This document shows positions 7,861-16,829 of a DNA stretch of 62,741 nt, piece after piece. Each line of letters starts with the position of its first letter. Positions within the stretch are counted from its first letter, which is position 1. Position numbers and translations under genes: made by a program. Origin of the DNA: Flavobacteriales bacterium (GTDB lineage: Bacteria; Bacteroidota; Bacteroidia; Flavobacteriales; Crocinitomicaceae); contig CANCEQ010000001.1 of the NCBI GenBank assembly GCA_947375085.1, positions 1 to 62,741 on the forward strand, given 5' to 3'. The notes beneath the pieces are model-generated. The model worked only from the letters and a program-made list of their open reading frames with translations. It searched no databases and was not told the DNA's origin.

Positions 7861-10479
7861 TCAACTTATTTCTCTATCAATATCCAAATACGATTGAACC
7901 ACCTCAATAGCATTATCAATCACATCACTCAAAGCAGTAATAAACGTTCCTTTTTCAGCCAAAGACAAAGCATGTTTCAAAGCTTCCACCTCTTTCGGGA
8001 TATATTCATACGATTGTTGTGGATTTGTATCGTGAATTCCTTCCACCAATAATTTTACTATATCTTCCGCTTTTCGGCCTCTCAAAAATTTATCTTGACG
8101 AATAATGATATGGTCAAACATTTCGGCTGAAATTCTCCCCATATCTCGAATGTCATCATCTCTTCTGTCGCCAGTACCTGTAATAATTCCGATTTTGTAA
8201 GGAGATTCAATCGTCGTCAAAAATTCTTTGATTCCTTTGAATCCATCTGCATTGTGAGCAAAATCGATTAACACCTTGTATTCTTTGAATTCGAAAATAT
8301 TCATTCTACCAGGAGTTTGAGCTGCTGACGGAATAAACGTTTCTAAATTCAATTTAATGTCTTCGATTGTAAAACCATAAACATAAGTTGCAAGAGTTGC
8401 TGCTAAAACATTGTAAATCATAAAAGTAACTCTACCTCCAAAAGTCAAAGGAATATGTGAAGCTTTATCTACTCTAAATTTCCATTCTCCTTTTTGAATC
8501 GTTATAAAACCATTTTCGTAAATCGCAGCAATTCCACCTTTTTTACAATGTTCTACAATGATTGGATTTTTTTCATCGATACTAAAATAAGCGATATTGC
8601 AATCGATTGTTTTTGAAATAGATACACAATATTTGTTATCCGCATTCAAAACAGCATAACCATCTCTTTTTACAGCTCTAGCTACAACACCTTTTACACG
8701 AGCCATATCGCTTAAGGTATTGATATCTGAAAGTCCCATGTGGTCCTCTTGAATATTCGTGACAACAGCGACATCACATTTATTGAAGCCTAAACCAGAA
8801 CGTAAAATTCCACCTCGAGCTGTTTCTAAAATGGCAAATTCAACCGTTGGGTCTTTCAAAATAAATTCAGCACTGATTGGACCAGTAGTATCACCTTTGG
8901 TTAACATTGAGTTTTGGACATAAATTCCATCAGAAGTAGTAAATCCAACGCGATATCCATTGTTTTTAACGATGTGAGAAATCAATCGTGTTGTGGTTGT
9001 TTTTCCATTCGTACCCGTTACAGCGATAATTGGAATTGTAAACGATTTTCCAACAGGATACAACATATCAATAACGGGAGCAGCCACATTTCTAGGTAAA
9101 CCATTTGCAGGAGCAAGGTGCATTCTAAATCCAGGAGCAGCATTTACTTCCAAAACCACACCGCCCGTCACTTCTAAAGGTTCATTTAAATTAGTTGCAA
9201 CTACATCAATTCCACAGATGTCTAGACCTATAACACGTGAGATTCGTTCGAAAATAAAAATGTTATTTGGATGAACGATGTCGGTAATATCAGTCGAAGT
9301 TCCGCCTGTACTTAAATTGGCAGTACCTTTCAAATGACATACTTTCCCTTTTTCTAATATGGTTTCAAGAGTATAATTTAGTTTGGATAATTCATCCAAC
9401 GTTTCTCTATCGATACTAATTTCTGTCAATACATTTTCGTGACCATAACCTCGTCGTTCGTCTTGATTTTCAAGTTCAATTAATTGCTGAACAGTTGAAA
9501 CACCATCACCAATCACGTGAGCCGGTTCTCTTAAAGCTGCTGCAATAAATCGGTGATTAATAACTAAAATTCGAAAGTCGAATCCTGAAATGAATTTTTC
9601 AACGATAATTTTTCGAGAATACTTTTTAGCATGTTCGAAAGCGGCCAATGCTTCAGCTTTTGTCTTTACATTGATTGAAGCTCCTTTTCCGTGATTTCCA
9701 TCTAATGGTTTGAATACCAATGGAAATCCAACTCTATCAATAACCGTTTCAATTTCTGATAATTCGCTGATACACATCCCATTCGCAACTGGAATAGCGG
9801 CATCTTTCAGCATTTTTTTCGTTTCATCTTTGTTACTTGCCAAATCAACAGCGATGGAACTAGTTTTATCTGTCATCGTCGCTCTAAAACGAACCTGATT
9901 TTTTCCATGTCCTAATTGAACCAATGATTGATTGTTCAGACGAATAAAAGGAATGTTTCTTGAAACTGCCTCATCTACAATACTTCCTGTACTTGGACCG
10001 AAACGAAATTTTTCGCGCATTTCACGCATCGTCTTAATGTCGTTTTCCAAATCGTAATCTGTACCTTCAATCAGAGCTTCTGCAATTTTTACAGCTGCAT
10101 TTGCGGCATAAATTCCAACGTTTTCTTCTTTGTAGGAAAAAACAACATTGTAAACACCTTCTTGACCAGTACCTCTCGTTCTTCCAAAACCACATTCCAT
10201 TCCGGCAAGTGTTTGAATTTCCAATGCGATGTGTTCAATAACGTGTCCCATCCAGGTTCCTTCTTTTACTCGTTCGAAAAAACCACCTTCATTTCCTCTA
10301 GAACAACGGTGTTGAAACATCGTAGGAAGTAATTTTTCAATTCGTTCCGAAAAACCATCAATAGAATCAGTTGGACGTTCTTCTAATTCCTCTAAATCCA
10401 ATTTCATCGCAATTAATTTGTTTCTGAAATTCGACCAATAATTAGGGCCACGAAGTATTTTGATTTCAATAATCTTCAT
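7861..10479 (-). CDS. cphA: Cyanophycin synthetase
   Basis: 872 residues, the usual length of CphA. It polymerises Asp and Arg into cyanophycin (multi-L-arginyl-poly-aspartate) using ATP. Residues about 1-160 form the CphA N-terminal domain (LRGPNYWS; HRCSRGNEGGF; WMGHVIEHIALEIQ). About 165-480 is the ATP-grasp domain that adds Asp (VFKPLDGNHGKGASINV; LEVNAAPGFRMH). From about 485 it is a Mur-ligase-like domain that adds Arg, with the P-loop VTGTNGKTTTTR at about 486-497. Start ATG at 10479 gives the conserved MKIIEIKILRGPNYWS. It is divergent from the cyanophycinase gene across a 257-base intergenic region, and its 3' end faces the hairpin array. Confidence 0.95.
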   Translation of the reverse strand: MKIIEIKILRGPNYWSNFRNKLIAMKLDLEELEERPTDSIDGFSERIEKLLPTMFQHRCSRGNEGGFFERVKEGTWMGHVIEHIALEIQTLAGMECGFGRTRGTGQEGVYNVVFSYKEENVGIYAANAAVKIAEALIEGTDYDLENDIKTMREMREKFRFGPSTGSIVDEAVSRNIPFIRLNNQSLVQLGHGKNQVRFRATMTDKTSSIAVDLASNKDETKKMLKDAAIPVANGMCISELSEIETVIDRVGFPLVFKPLDGNHGKGASINVKTKAEALAAFEHAKKYSRKIIVEKFISGFDFRILVINHRFIAAALREPAHVIGDGVSTVQQLIELENQDERRGYGHENVLTEISIDRETLDELSKLNYTLETILEKGKVCHLKGTANLSTGGTSTDITDIVHPNNIFIFERISRVIGLDICGIDVVATNLNEPLEVTGGVVLEVNAAPGFRMHLAPANGLPRNVAAPVIDMLYPVGKSFTIPIIAVTGTNGKTTTTRLISHIVKNNGYRVGFTTSDGIYVQNSMLTKGDTTGPISAEFILKDPTVEFAILETARGGILRSGLGFNKCDVAVVTNIQEDHMGLSDINTLSDMARVKGVVARAVKRDGYAVLNADNKYCVSISKTIDCNIAYFSIDEKNPIIVEHCKKGGIAAIYENGFITIQKGEWKFRVDKASHIPLTFGGRVTFMIYNVLAATLATYVYGFTIEDIKLNLETFIPSAAQTPGRMNIFEFKEYKVLIDFAHNADGFKGIKEFLTTIESPYKIGIITGTGDRRDDDIRDMGRISAEMFDHIIIRQDKFLRGRKAEDIVKLLVEGIHDTNPQQSYEYIPKEVEALKHALSLAEKGTFITALSDVIDNAIEVVQSYLDIDREIS

Positions 10480-10736
10480 AATTTTATTTTAAAAATGTTG
10501 TAAGGAAAATGCCTTTTAAACCATTCGATTGGCGGTGAGATTTTCTCAAGGCTTTTTGAAGTCGATTAACACAATGGATGTGTTTTATATTCTTTGAATT
10601 TACGTTAAATTATCGGTCTTTCCTCCTTAATTTACTGAATTGTTTATAAGTAAGTTATAATCGAAAATTAGTTTTGGATTTCACAGGTTCTTAAACCTTA
10701 TTTTTATACAAATTTCGAATATAAACAAGGTTGAAA
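10480..10736. promoter_or_regulatory. Divergent cphA/cphB promoter region
   Basis: No gene fits here, and both flanking genes point away, so the region must hold both promoters. On the plus strand TAGTTTTG at 10669-10676 matches the Bacteroidota TAnnTTTG element, about 61 bases ahead of the cyanophycinase start. A TTG lies upstream, but with a spacing (26 bases) longer than the usual 19, so the assignment is weak. No clear minus-strand match was found. Confidence 0.4.
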
Positions 10737-11612
10737 ATGAACAATCCCAAAGGAAAATTAATTGTAATTGGAGGCTCTGTTGATAGAGGAAGTTTTTCTG
10801 AAAGCAAAGAAGATTTGAAACGTAATTTAAGATTTTTTGAAAAAGGAATTTTGAAGCGAATCACGACTGAATCCATTAAAAACAACCTTTCTAAAATTGA
10901 AATCATCACCACTGCTTCGAATATACCGGAAGAAGTAGGTGAGGAGTATATCAATGCTTTTGCTCAATTGGATGTTTTGAATGTTTCTGTTTTGAATATC
11001 AAAACGAGAGAAGAAGCGAACGCTCCTGAAAATATTGAACGTTTGAAAGCGGCTGATGTCGTGGTGTTTACAGGTGGCGACCAATTGCGTTTAACATCTA
11101 TTTTTGGAGGAACATCTTTTCATTATTTGCTGCTTGAAAAATACCAAAACGAAGATTTTATTATTTCAGGAACTTCAGCAGGAGCAGCGGCAAGTTCAAA
11201 TAATATGATTTATCAAGGAAATAGTCACGAAGCCTTATCAAAAGGAGAAGTGAAAATTACTGGTGGACTAGGATTTATAAACAACGTAATTATCGATACG
11301 CATTTTGTTCAACGTGGAAGAATCGGACGTTTACTTTATGCGTGTGCAAGTAATCCAATCAATTTAGGAATCGGACTAGGTGAGGATACAGGTTTATTAA
11401 TCATCAACGGAAACAATATGGAAGCAATCGGTTCAGGATTAGTGATGTTAGTCGATGGAACGCAAATGAGAGATACCAATATTTCAGATGTTCAAATGGG
11501 AGAACCAGTATCTATAGAGAATCTAATCGTTCACGTAATGTCGCTTGGAGACCACTACGATTTAAAACTTAAAAAACTTACAATTCATCACCCAACAGAT
11601 TTAGCGGTTTAA
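10737..11612 (+). CDS. cphB: Cyanophycinase
   Basis: 291 residues, peptidase family S51. It hydrolyses cyanophycin to beta-Asp-Arg dipeptides and is usually cytoplasmic. Key motifs: GKLIVIGGSVDRG at the N-terminus, VVFTGGDQLRL, the nucleophile-elbow GTSAGAAA (Ser about 146), then GGLGFINNVIIDTHFVQRGRIGRL and GIGLGEDTGLLI. The ATG at 10737 is preferred over a TTG two codons upstream because the protein then starts just before the conserved GKLIVIGG strand. It pairs with cphA (divergent) and the isoaspartyl peptidase (convergent), giving a full synthesis and breakdown cycle. Confidence 0.93.
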   Translation: MNNPKGKLIVIGGSVDRGSFSESKEDLKRNLRFFEKGILKRITTESIKNNLSKIEIITTASNIPEEVGEEYINAFAQLDVLNVSVLNIKTREEANAPENIERLKAADVVVFTGGDQLRLTSIFGGTSFHYLLLEKYQNEDFIISGTSAGAAASSNNMIYQGNSHEALSKGEVKITGGLGFINNVIIDTHFVQRGRIGRLLYACASNPINLGIGLGEDTGLLIINGNNMEAIGSGLVMLVDGTQMRDTNISDVQMGEPVSIENLIVHVMSLGDHYDLKLKKLTIHHPTDLAV

Positions 11613-11615
11613 TTG

Positions 11616-11673
11616 ATGATTAATTTTGGATGTTGAATGCTTGATTAAAAATTCAACATCCAAAATTAATCAT
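11616..11673. terminator. Bidirectional hairpin between convergent cphB and iaaA
   Basis: TGATTAATTTTGGATGTTGA… (11617-11638) pairs perfectly over 22 bases with 11651-11672, around a 12-base loop, and one further pair extends it. The arm overlaps the last codons of the minus-strand gene. Stem arms of AT-rich sequence and the position between two converging stop codons fit a shared terminator. Confidence 0.7.
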
Positions 11674-12610
11674 TGTAAATTCCAATAAACAATTCTCCAT
11701 CCTCCGATTTCTTTGCGCGATACATTCCTTCCGAATTGAAAGGAAGTTCGATATTTCCATTTTTATCAATAGCAATTAAACCACCTTCTCCACCAATTTT
11801 TACCAATTTATCCATTACAACAAAATCACACGCTTCTTTTAATGAAAGTCCTTTGTATTCCATTAAACACGAAACATCATAAGCAACCACCGAACGAATA
11901 AAAAATTCACCATGACCAGTACAACTTATAGCGCAAGTATCATTATTAGCATACGTTCCAGCTCCAATAATAGGACTGTCACCAATTCTTCCAAATTTCT
12001 TGTTGGTCATTCCGCCTGTACTTGTTCCAGCAGCTAAATTTCCGTGTATATCTAAAGCTACAGCACCAACCGTCCCGAATTTCTTTTCACCATTTTCAAA
12101 TTTGTCGGTTGTATGGTCTAAAAATACCCCATCACTTTGTTTCGCTTGTTGTAATTGGTCAAAACGCATTTGCTCGAAAAAATAGGCATCGTCTTCAAAT
12201 TCAGAACCAATTGATTTTGCAAATTCAATTGCACCATTTCCAGCTAGCAAAACATGTTCCGATTTTTGCATAACACCTTTCGCAAGAGAAATTGGATTTT
12301 TGATATAGGAAATTCCTGCGACAGCACCAGCAGATAAATCCTTTCCATTCATTATACTAGCATCCATTTCATTTTTCCCAGCATGAGAAAAAACAGCTCC
12401 TTTTCCAGCGTTAAATAAAGGATTGTCCTCTAAAGAACGAATCGCCATTTCAACAGCATCTAAAGAAGTGCCGCCATTTATCAGAATCGTTTCTCCTGCT
12501 TCAATAGCATTTTTCAATCCATCCAAATAAGCTTTTTCTTTCTCTGGAGTCATCGTATTTTTTAAAATCGTTCCAGCTCCCCCGTGAATTGCAATTGCGT
12601 ATTTATTCAT
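11666..12610 (-). CDS. iaaA: Isoaspartyl peptidase / L-asparaginase (Ntn hydrolase)
   Basis: 314 residues with the ATG at 12610 (MNKYAIAIHGGAGT); an in-frame ATG four codons upstream is less conserved. It belongs to the plant-type asparaginase family (T2), is autocleaved before a catalytic Thr, and hydrolyses beta-aspartyl dipeptides. The cleavage site is visible as KKFGTVGAVALD (Thr about 178), followed by GTSTGGMTNKKFGRIGDSP and GAGTYA, which form the substrate pocket, and by GHGEFFIR. Next to cphA and cphB its natural substrate is very likely beta-Asp-Arg released by cyanophycinase. The gene symbol is by family resemblance. Confidence 0.9.
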   Translation of the reverse strand: MNKYAIAIHGGAGTILKNTMTPEKEKAYLDGLKNAIEAGETILINGGTSLDAVEMAIRSLEDNPLFNAGKGAVFSHAGKNEMDASIMNGKDLSAGAVAGISYIKNPISLAKGVMQKSEHVLLAGNGAIEFAKSIGSEFEDDAYFFEQMRFDQLQQAKQSDGVFLDHTTDKFENGEKKFGTVGAVALDIHGNLAAGTSTGGMTNKKFGRIGDSPIIGAGTYANNDTCAISCTGHGEFFIRSVVAYDVSCLMEYKGLSLKEACDFVVMDKLVKIGGEGGLIAIDKNGNIELPFNSEGMYRAKKSEDGELFIGIYND

Positions 12611-12716
12611 AATCGATTCCAAATTTTATGGATTATTTAAAGGTAATCATAATAAAGTGTTAATTGAGATAAAAACGATTAACTTATTTTATTTAAGTGA
12701 ATTATGGTTTAACATT

Positions 12717-13165
12717 TAACACAAAAGGACATAAAAGGAAGCATCATAAGAAAACAAAAGTTTTATCTCTTATCAGCAAGGCTGATTCTTCTTCGTACTA
12801 ATTTACTTTTATGAGCCTTTTGATGCTTCCTTTTGTGAAATTCTGCAACACAGGATCTTTTGTGTTAAAAAAAAGCACATAAAAGGAAGTATCAAAAGAA
12901 AACATAAGTTTTACCTTCTAACAGCTAGGCTGTTTCTTCCTCGTGCTTTTGAACTTTTGTGAGCCTTTTGATGCTTCCTTTTGTGAAATTCTGCAATACA
13001 GGATCTTTTGTGTTAAAAAAAAAGCACATAAAAGGAAGCATCAAAAGAAAACATAAGTTTTATTTTCTAACAGCTAGGCTGTTTCTTCCTCTTACCTTTG
13101 AACTTTTTTGACACTTTTGATGCTTCCTTTTGTGAAATTCTGCAACGCAGGATCTTTTGTGTTAA
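12717..13165. repeat. Three tandem ~148-bp palindromic repeat units
   Basis: Three units start near 12717, 12865 and 13014 (period 148-149 bases). Each has a left arm AAAAGGAAGCATCAAAAG (slightly varied), a centre with CAGCTAGGCTG (varied in unit 1), and a right arm CTTTTGATGCTTCCTTTTG followed by TGAAATTCTGCAA and GGATCTTTTGTGTTAA, which pairs with TTAACACAAAAG on the far left. Each unit could thus fold into a long cruciform or hairpin. No coding sequence is seen in 12611-13224. A single further copy is at 3767-3800. Confidence 0.85.
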
Positions 13166-13224
13166 AACAAACCACCTGTTCTAAATTATAATTTTAAGCA
13201 CTATTTTTACATAAAATAAAAAAC

Positions 13225-14352
13225 TTGAAAAAGCCCAAACTTTTTAAAATACTAAAAAAGACAATGATATTCTTACTTTGCTTCATACTTGTCATTTTCG
13301 TTAGTGGATGCATTATTATGAATCAAGCTAAATTTGGAAAAAGACCAACAGGAAAAAGATTAGAACTCGTTCAAAAATCACCGAATTGGCGAGAAGGAGA
13401 ATTTCAGAACTTATCCAATACACCAGCATTGACGGAGGGAGTTTCTTACTACAAAGTGATGAAAGAATTTTTCTTTGGAAAAGCGGAGAATGTCTCACCA
13501 GATCAATCCATTCCAAGTGTAAAAGAAGATTTACTTCATTTAGACCCTAAAAAGGATGTTGTTGTTTGGTTTGGTCACTCGTCTTATTTTATGCAGTTGG
13601 ATGGAATTACCTTTTTAGTTGATCCTGTTTTTAGTGGCGCAGCATCTCCTTTTTCATTCACAACGAAGGCTTTCGAAGGAACAGATCGTTACAAAGTCGA
13701 AGATTTCCCCGCAATCGATTATTTATTAATCACCCACGATCATTGGGACCATTTAGATTATGAAACCATACTAGCTTTAAAATCAAAAGTAAAACAAACC
13801 GTTTGTTCTTTGGGTACCGGTGAACATTTAGAATATTGGGGGTACGACACAACAAAAATCGAAGAGCGCGATTGGAATGAAACCATGCAATTTCCCAATA
13901 ACGTTAAGATTCACACTGCGCCAGCACGTCATTTTTCAGGAAGAGGATTCAAGAGAAATCAAGCTTTGTGGACTTCCTATGTATTAGAAGTAAATGATAA
14001 ACGCATCTTTGTTGGTGGAGACAGTGGTTACGATACTCACTTCAAACAACTTGGCGAAAAATTCAAAACCTTTGATTTAGCCATACTAGAAAACGGTCAG
14101 TACAACAAAAATTGGAAGTACATCCACATGATGCCAGGGGAAGTGTTGAAAGCGGCTAAAGAATTAAATACGAAGATGTTATTTCCTGTACATTCAAGTA
14201 AGTTTGCTTTGTCGACTCACGCTTGGAACGAACCATTAGAAATTATAACATCGTTACCAAAAGACAGTTCATTTTCAATTATAACTCCTAAAATAGGGGA
14301 GATTTTTTCACCGACGGATACAACTCAGGTTTTTAGTAAGTGGTGGAAATAA
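13225..14352 (+). CDS. MBL-fold metallo-hydrolase lipoprotein (UlaG/NAPE-PLD-like)
   Basis: Up to 375 residues. The start is TTG at 13225 or ATG at 13264. Either gives a signal peptide with the lipobox VSGC (Cys about 29 from the TTG), so it is a membrane-anchored lipoprotein. The metallo-beta-lactamase core shows the signature THDHWDHLD (about 171-179), preceded by WFGHSSYFMQLDGITFLVDP and followed by APARHFSGRG, FVGGDSGYDTHF and the late metal-ligand PVHSSKFALSTHAW. This arrangement is that of the L-ascorbate-6-phosphate lactonase/NAPE-PLD branch. The substrate is unknown; an acyl-phosphodiester or lactone is possible. It is preceded by the repeat array and followed by a convergent gene. 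Confidence 0.88.
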   Translation: MKKPKLFKILKKTMIFLLCFILVIFVSGCIIMNQAKFGKRPTGKRLELVQKSPNWREGEFQNLSNTPALTEGVSYYKVMKEFFFGKAENVSPDQSIPSVKEDLLHLDPKKDVVVWFGHSSYFMQLDGITFLVDPVFSGAASPFSFTTKAFEGTDRYKVEDFPAIDYLLITHDHWDHLDYETILALKSKVKQTVCSLGTGEHLEYWGYDTTKIEERDWNETMQFPNNVKIHTAPARHFSGRGFKRNQALWTSYVLEVNDKRIFVGGDSGYDTHFKQLGEKFKTFDLAILENGQYNKNWKYIHMMPGEVLKAAKELNTKMLFPVHSSKFALSTHAWNEPLEIITSLPKDSSFSIITPKIGEIFSPTDTTQVFSKWWK

Positions 14353-14433
14353 ACTTTTACACGTCCTATTTTCGAATAAAGATTTTCTAATTTTCTTTAT
14401 ATGTTAAAATTTAATTATTGAAATTAGATCTAA

Positions 14434-14829
14434 TCACTCAACAGAAGAAACTTTTTCAACAAGCACTTCATTTCCAGATTTATCGAAATAAGTACACGTC
14501 ATTTTATTTAAATCTACGATCCATTTTTCAACACCTGTTTCAGCACAATGCTGACAAAACTCGAAATAATTCGTTTCACCTTGTTGGTGAATTTTCAAGA
14601 AATGAATAAAATCAGTAGCATTACTAGATTCATTTACAGAAAGTGATTCGTATTTAGATTCAGACTGAACACTAAAATTATTTTCACCCAAATATTCAGT
14701 ATGACTATCAAAAGTCCAAGTCTCAAAAGATTGAACACCAATCGACTTTAATTCCTGAATAAATCTAGGAAAATCAGCCCCAGATCGAATCTTCCCATTC
14801 GCAATTTCAATTTGTTCCAGTGCAAACAT
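14434..14829 (-). CDS. DUF1398 family protein
   Basis: 131 residues with the DUF1398 (YbcV-like) pattern: MFALEQIEIANGKIRSGADF at the start, then GVQSFETWTFDSHTEYLG and a C-terminal DLNKMTCTYFDKSGNEVLVE strand pair. A small soluble protein of unknown function. It is convergent with the MBL-fold gene across an 81-base gap. Confidence 0.85.
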   Translation of the reverse strand: MFALEQIEIANGKIRSGADFPRFIQELKSIGVQSFETWTFDSHTEYLGENNFSVQSESKYESLSVNESSNATDFIHFLKIHQQGETNYFEFCQHCAETGVEKWIVDLNKMTCTYFDKSGNEVLVEKVSSVE

Positions 14830-14900
14830 ATTTTTGATTTTATAGATTATAAAAGTAAAAAAAGAATGTTAAATGAATTACAGATAAAAACGTTATTAGT

Positions 14901-15040
14901 AAAAGTCTGCGGACTAAAGCAGTCGAAAGTTGTCTAAGTCGTTCGATGTGTTCTAAGGCAAACGAATGTAGGTTGAGGCAATTCAACATGTGCTGAGGCA
15001 CTAGAATGTAGGCTGAGGCACTCGAAGCCCACATTCTACT
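14901..15040. repeat. Degenerate 20-bp tandem repeat
   Basis: Blocks of exactly 20 bases align at 14921, 14941, 14961, 14981, 15001 and 15021, with weaker similarity at 14901. The best units are ACGAATGTAGGTTGAGGCA (14962-14980) and TAGAATGTAGGCTGAGGCA (15002-15020). The blocks share GAATGTAGGYTGAGGCA in whole or part. An open frame over this stretch on the minus strand is a by-product of the repeat and is not called as a gene. Confidence 0.75.
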
Positions 15041-15317
15041 TCCTCAAATTACTCTTAAAATCAGGCAAAGGATTCTTCATCGATTTCAATTCGTGCGTCA
15101 CAGAACTGCTGTTTCTTTTTAGAAATTCTTTGACAATCAGTTTATTAAATTCTTCCTTATTATTGAATAAATTCTTTAAAATAAAGTCCGTATCGTCACG
15201 ATTTAACAACATCAAATTCACAAAATCTTCAGCAATTGCTAAACGCATAGAAACAAGTAAAATATCGTTGTATTTCACAATTAAATCCTTGATTTTTTTC
15301 TCTTGTTCCTTGTTCAT
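15036..15317 (-). CDS. Small hypothetical helical protein
   Basis: 93 residues, highly charged and mostly helical (MNKEQEKKIKDLIVKYND; AEDFVNLMLLNRDDTDFILKNLF; KEEFNKLIVKEFLKRN), without signal peptide or membrane segment. It is not recognised. Amino-acid composition and a clean ATG support a real gene. Its 3' end touches the 20-bp repeat. Confidence 0.5.
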   Translation of the reverse strand: MNKEQEKKIKDLIVKYNDILLVSMRLAIAEDFVNLMLLNRDDTDFILKNLFNNKEEFNKLIVKEFLKRNSSSVTHELKSMKNPLPDFKSNLRK

Positions 15318-15600
15318 CTGAGTATTTGTAGGGCTACAAAGTTAGTTGAAAATTAAAGAGGATAGGATGGGAGTGAGGTATTTAGTTTTGAACAAAAAAA
15401 CGAAATATCAAAGTCTAGATAAATGATCATTTTAGAAAGACTTCTTTAATGTGAGTTCTTTAAAAAAATACTCATTATAGAAATTTATTAATAATTTTTT
15501 AAATCAAATTTAGTCGAAAGATTAAAGTACTTTTTTCTTAAAATTTTCTAACTTAGAAGTTCTGATTTTCTTGATTAAAACAATTAAATGAACAAATTTT
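15318..15600. other. Intergenic region before the defence island
   Basis: AT-rich, without a convincing open frame. A TAGTTTTG at 15383-15390 fits the TAnnTTTG promoter element but lies more than 200 bases from the next start. No tRNA or direct repeat marking an island boundary was seen. Confidence 0.4.
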
Positions 15601-16620
15601 ATGAGCGATATTGATAAATACAATTTAGATTCTTCTACATTAGTTAGTGAATTAGCTGTTCTTATTGAGGAAAGTAAAAGTCAGATCGCTAAGGTTGCTA
15701 ATAGTTCGTTGACTTTGCTTTTTTGGCATATTGGTAAACGAATTAATGATGAAATTCTTAAAAATGAGCGCGCAGAATATGGAAAGCAAATTTTGTCGGC
15801 AGTATCGGTACAATTAGAAAATCGATACGGAAGAAGCTTTACTGAAAAAAATGTAAGAAGAATGATTCGTTTTGCTCAAGAATTTTCTGATTACAACATT
15901 TTGCCGCCACTGGTGGCAAAATTGAGTTGGTCTCATTTTATTGAGTTATTTCCTTTAAAATCAATAGAGTCTAAGTTGTACTATGCTCAAAATTCTATCG
16001 AACAAAGTTGGGGAAAGCGCGAGTTGCGAAATCAAATTGATCGAAAAGCATTTGAACGAAATGAAATAGCCAACATACAACTAGCTAATACAAAAACTGA
16101 TTTAATGAATACGTTTAAAGATCCTTATATGTTGGATTTTTTGAATTTGAAAAATACGTATTTAGAACAAGATTTAGAAAAGGCTATTTTACAAGAATTA
16201 GAAGCCTTTATTTTAGAATTGGGTAAAGGGTTTGCCTTTATGGAACGTCAAAAACGAATGATAATAGATGGAGATGATTTCTATCTTGATTTGTTGTTCT
16301 ACAATCGAACATTAAAACGATTAGTTGCAATTGAGTTAAAGATTGGGAAATTTGAAGCATCGCATAAAGGTCAGATGGAATTGTATTTGAAATGGCTCAA
16401 TAAACACGAAAAGCAAGAAGGTGAAAATGAACCCATCGGTTTGATTTTATGTGCTGAAAGTAATAAGGAGCAAGTGGAATTACTCGAAATGCACAAAGAT
16501 GGAATTTTGGTAGCTGAATATTTAACAGTGATGCCTCCGAAAGAAGAGTTGGAAGCAAAATTACATCAGTTGTTGATAGAAGCAAAAGAACGAATAGAGC
16601 GAAATAAACGTTTGGATTAA
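15601..16620 (+). CDS. DUF1016 / YhcG-type PDDEXK nuclease
   Basis: 339 residues, the normal size for the DUF1016 (YhcG) family. An N-terminal helical DNA-binding domain holds SSLTLLFWHIGKRINDEI, YGKQILSAVSVQLENRYGRSF and NVRRMIRFAQEF. The C-terminal PD-(D/E)xK nuclease domain runs from about 190 and has DDFYLDLLFYNRTLKRLVA followed by IELKIGKF (catalytic Asp about 227, then E-L-K about 246-248) and HKGQMELYLKWLNKHE. Such genes are carried with type I restriction loci and other defence islands. Its own promoter is not obvious. It stands 400 bases upstream of the next gene. Confidence 0.9.
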   Translation: MSDIDKYNLDSSTLVSELAVLIEESKSQIAKVANSSLTLLFWHIGKRINDEILKNERAEYGKQILSAVSVQLENRYGRSFTEKNVRRMIRFAQEFSDYNILPPLVAKLSWSHFIELFPLKSIESKLYYAQNSIEQSWGKRELRNQIDRKAFERNEIANIQLANTKTDLMNTFKDPYMLDFLNLKNTYLEQDLEKAILQELEAFILELGKGFAFMERQKRMIIDGDDFYLDLLFYNRTLKRLVAIELKIGKFEASHKGQMELYLKWLNKHEKQEGENEPIGLILCAESNKEQVELLEMHKDGILVAEYLTVMPPKEELEAKLHQLLIEAKERIERNKRLD

Positions 16621-16660
16621 TTGCTATTATATGATTTAAACAAAAAAATAGCAAATTGGT

Positions 16661-16792
16661 TTAAACTATAATAACTTTCAAAGATTTCACCAAAACATCT
16701 TCCGAAATTACATTTAACTCTTCCACTTCATATCGAATAGTAGATAAATTACCATTTAAAATTTCATGTGAATTTTTAGTAACCTCAAAGTG
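16661..16792 (-). pseudogene. Gene remnant, C-terminal fragment (unknown family)
   Basis: Forty-three sense codons on the minus strand read as ordinary protein (…FEVTKNSHEILNG…, …YEVEELNVISEDVLVKSLK…) and end in TAA at 16661, but the frame opens directly after a stop with no start codon. It looks like the tail of a lost gene. The family is not recognised. Confidence 0.35.
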
Positions 16793-16829
16793 TTATTTTT
16801 CAATTTTAAATGAGTTGGATTCAATCTGA

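Noticed and set aside
8993..9274. Plus-strand open frame opposite cphA
   Set aside because: It is a shadow of the conserved cphA sequence on the other strand.
14840..15034. Open frame of 64 codons on the minus strand
   Set aside because: It is produced by the 20-bp tandem repeat, and its translation shows no protein-like pattern.
14901..15040. CRISPR-like array
   Set aside because: The units are directly adjacent, degenerate and have no unique spacers; no cas gene is near.
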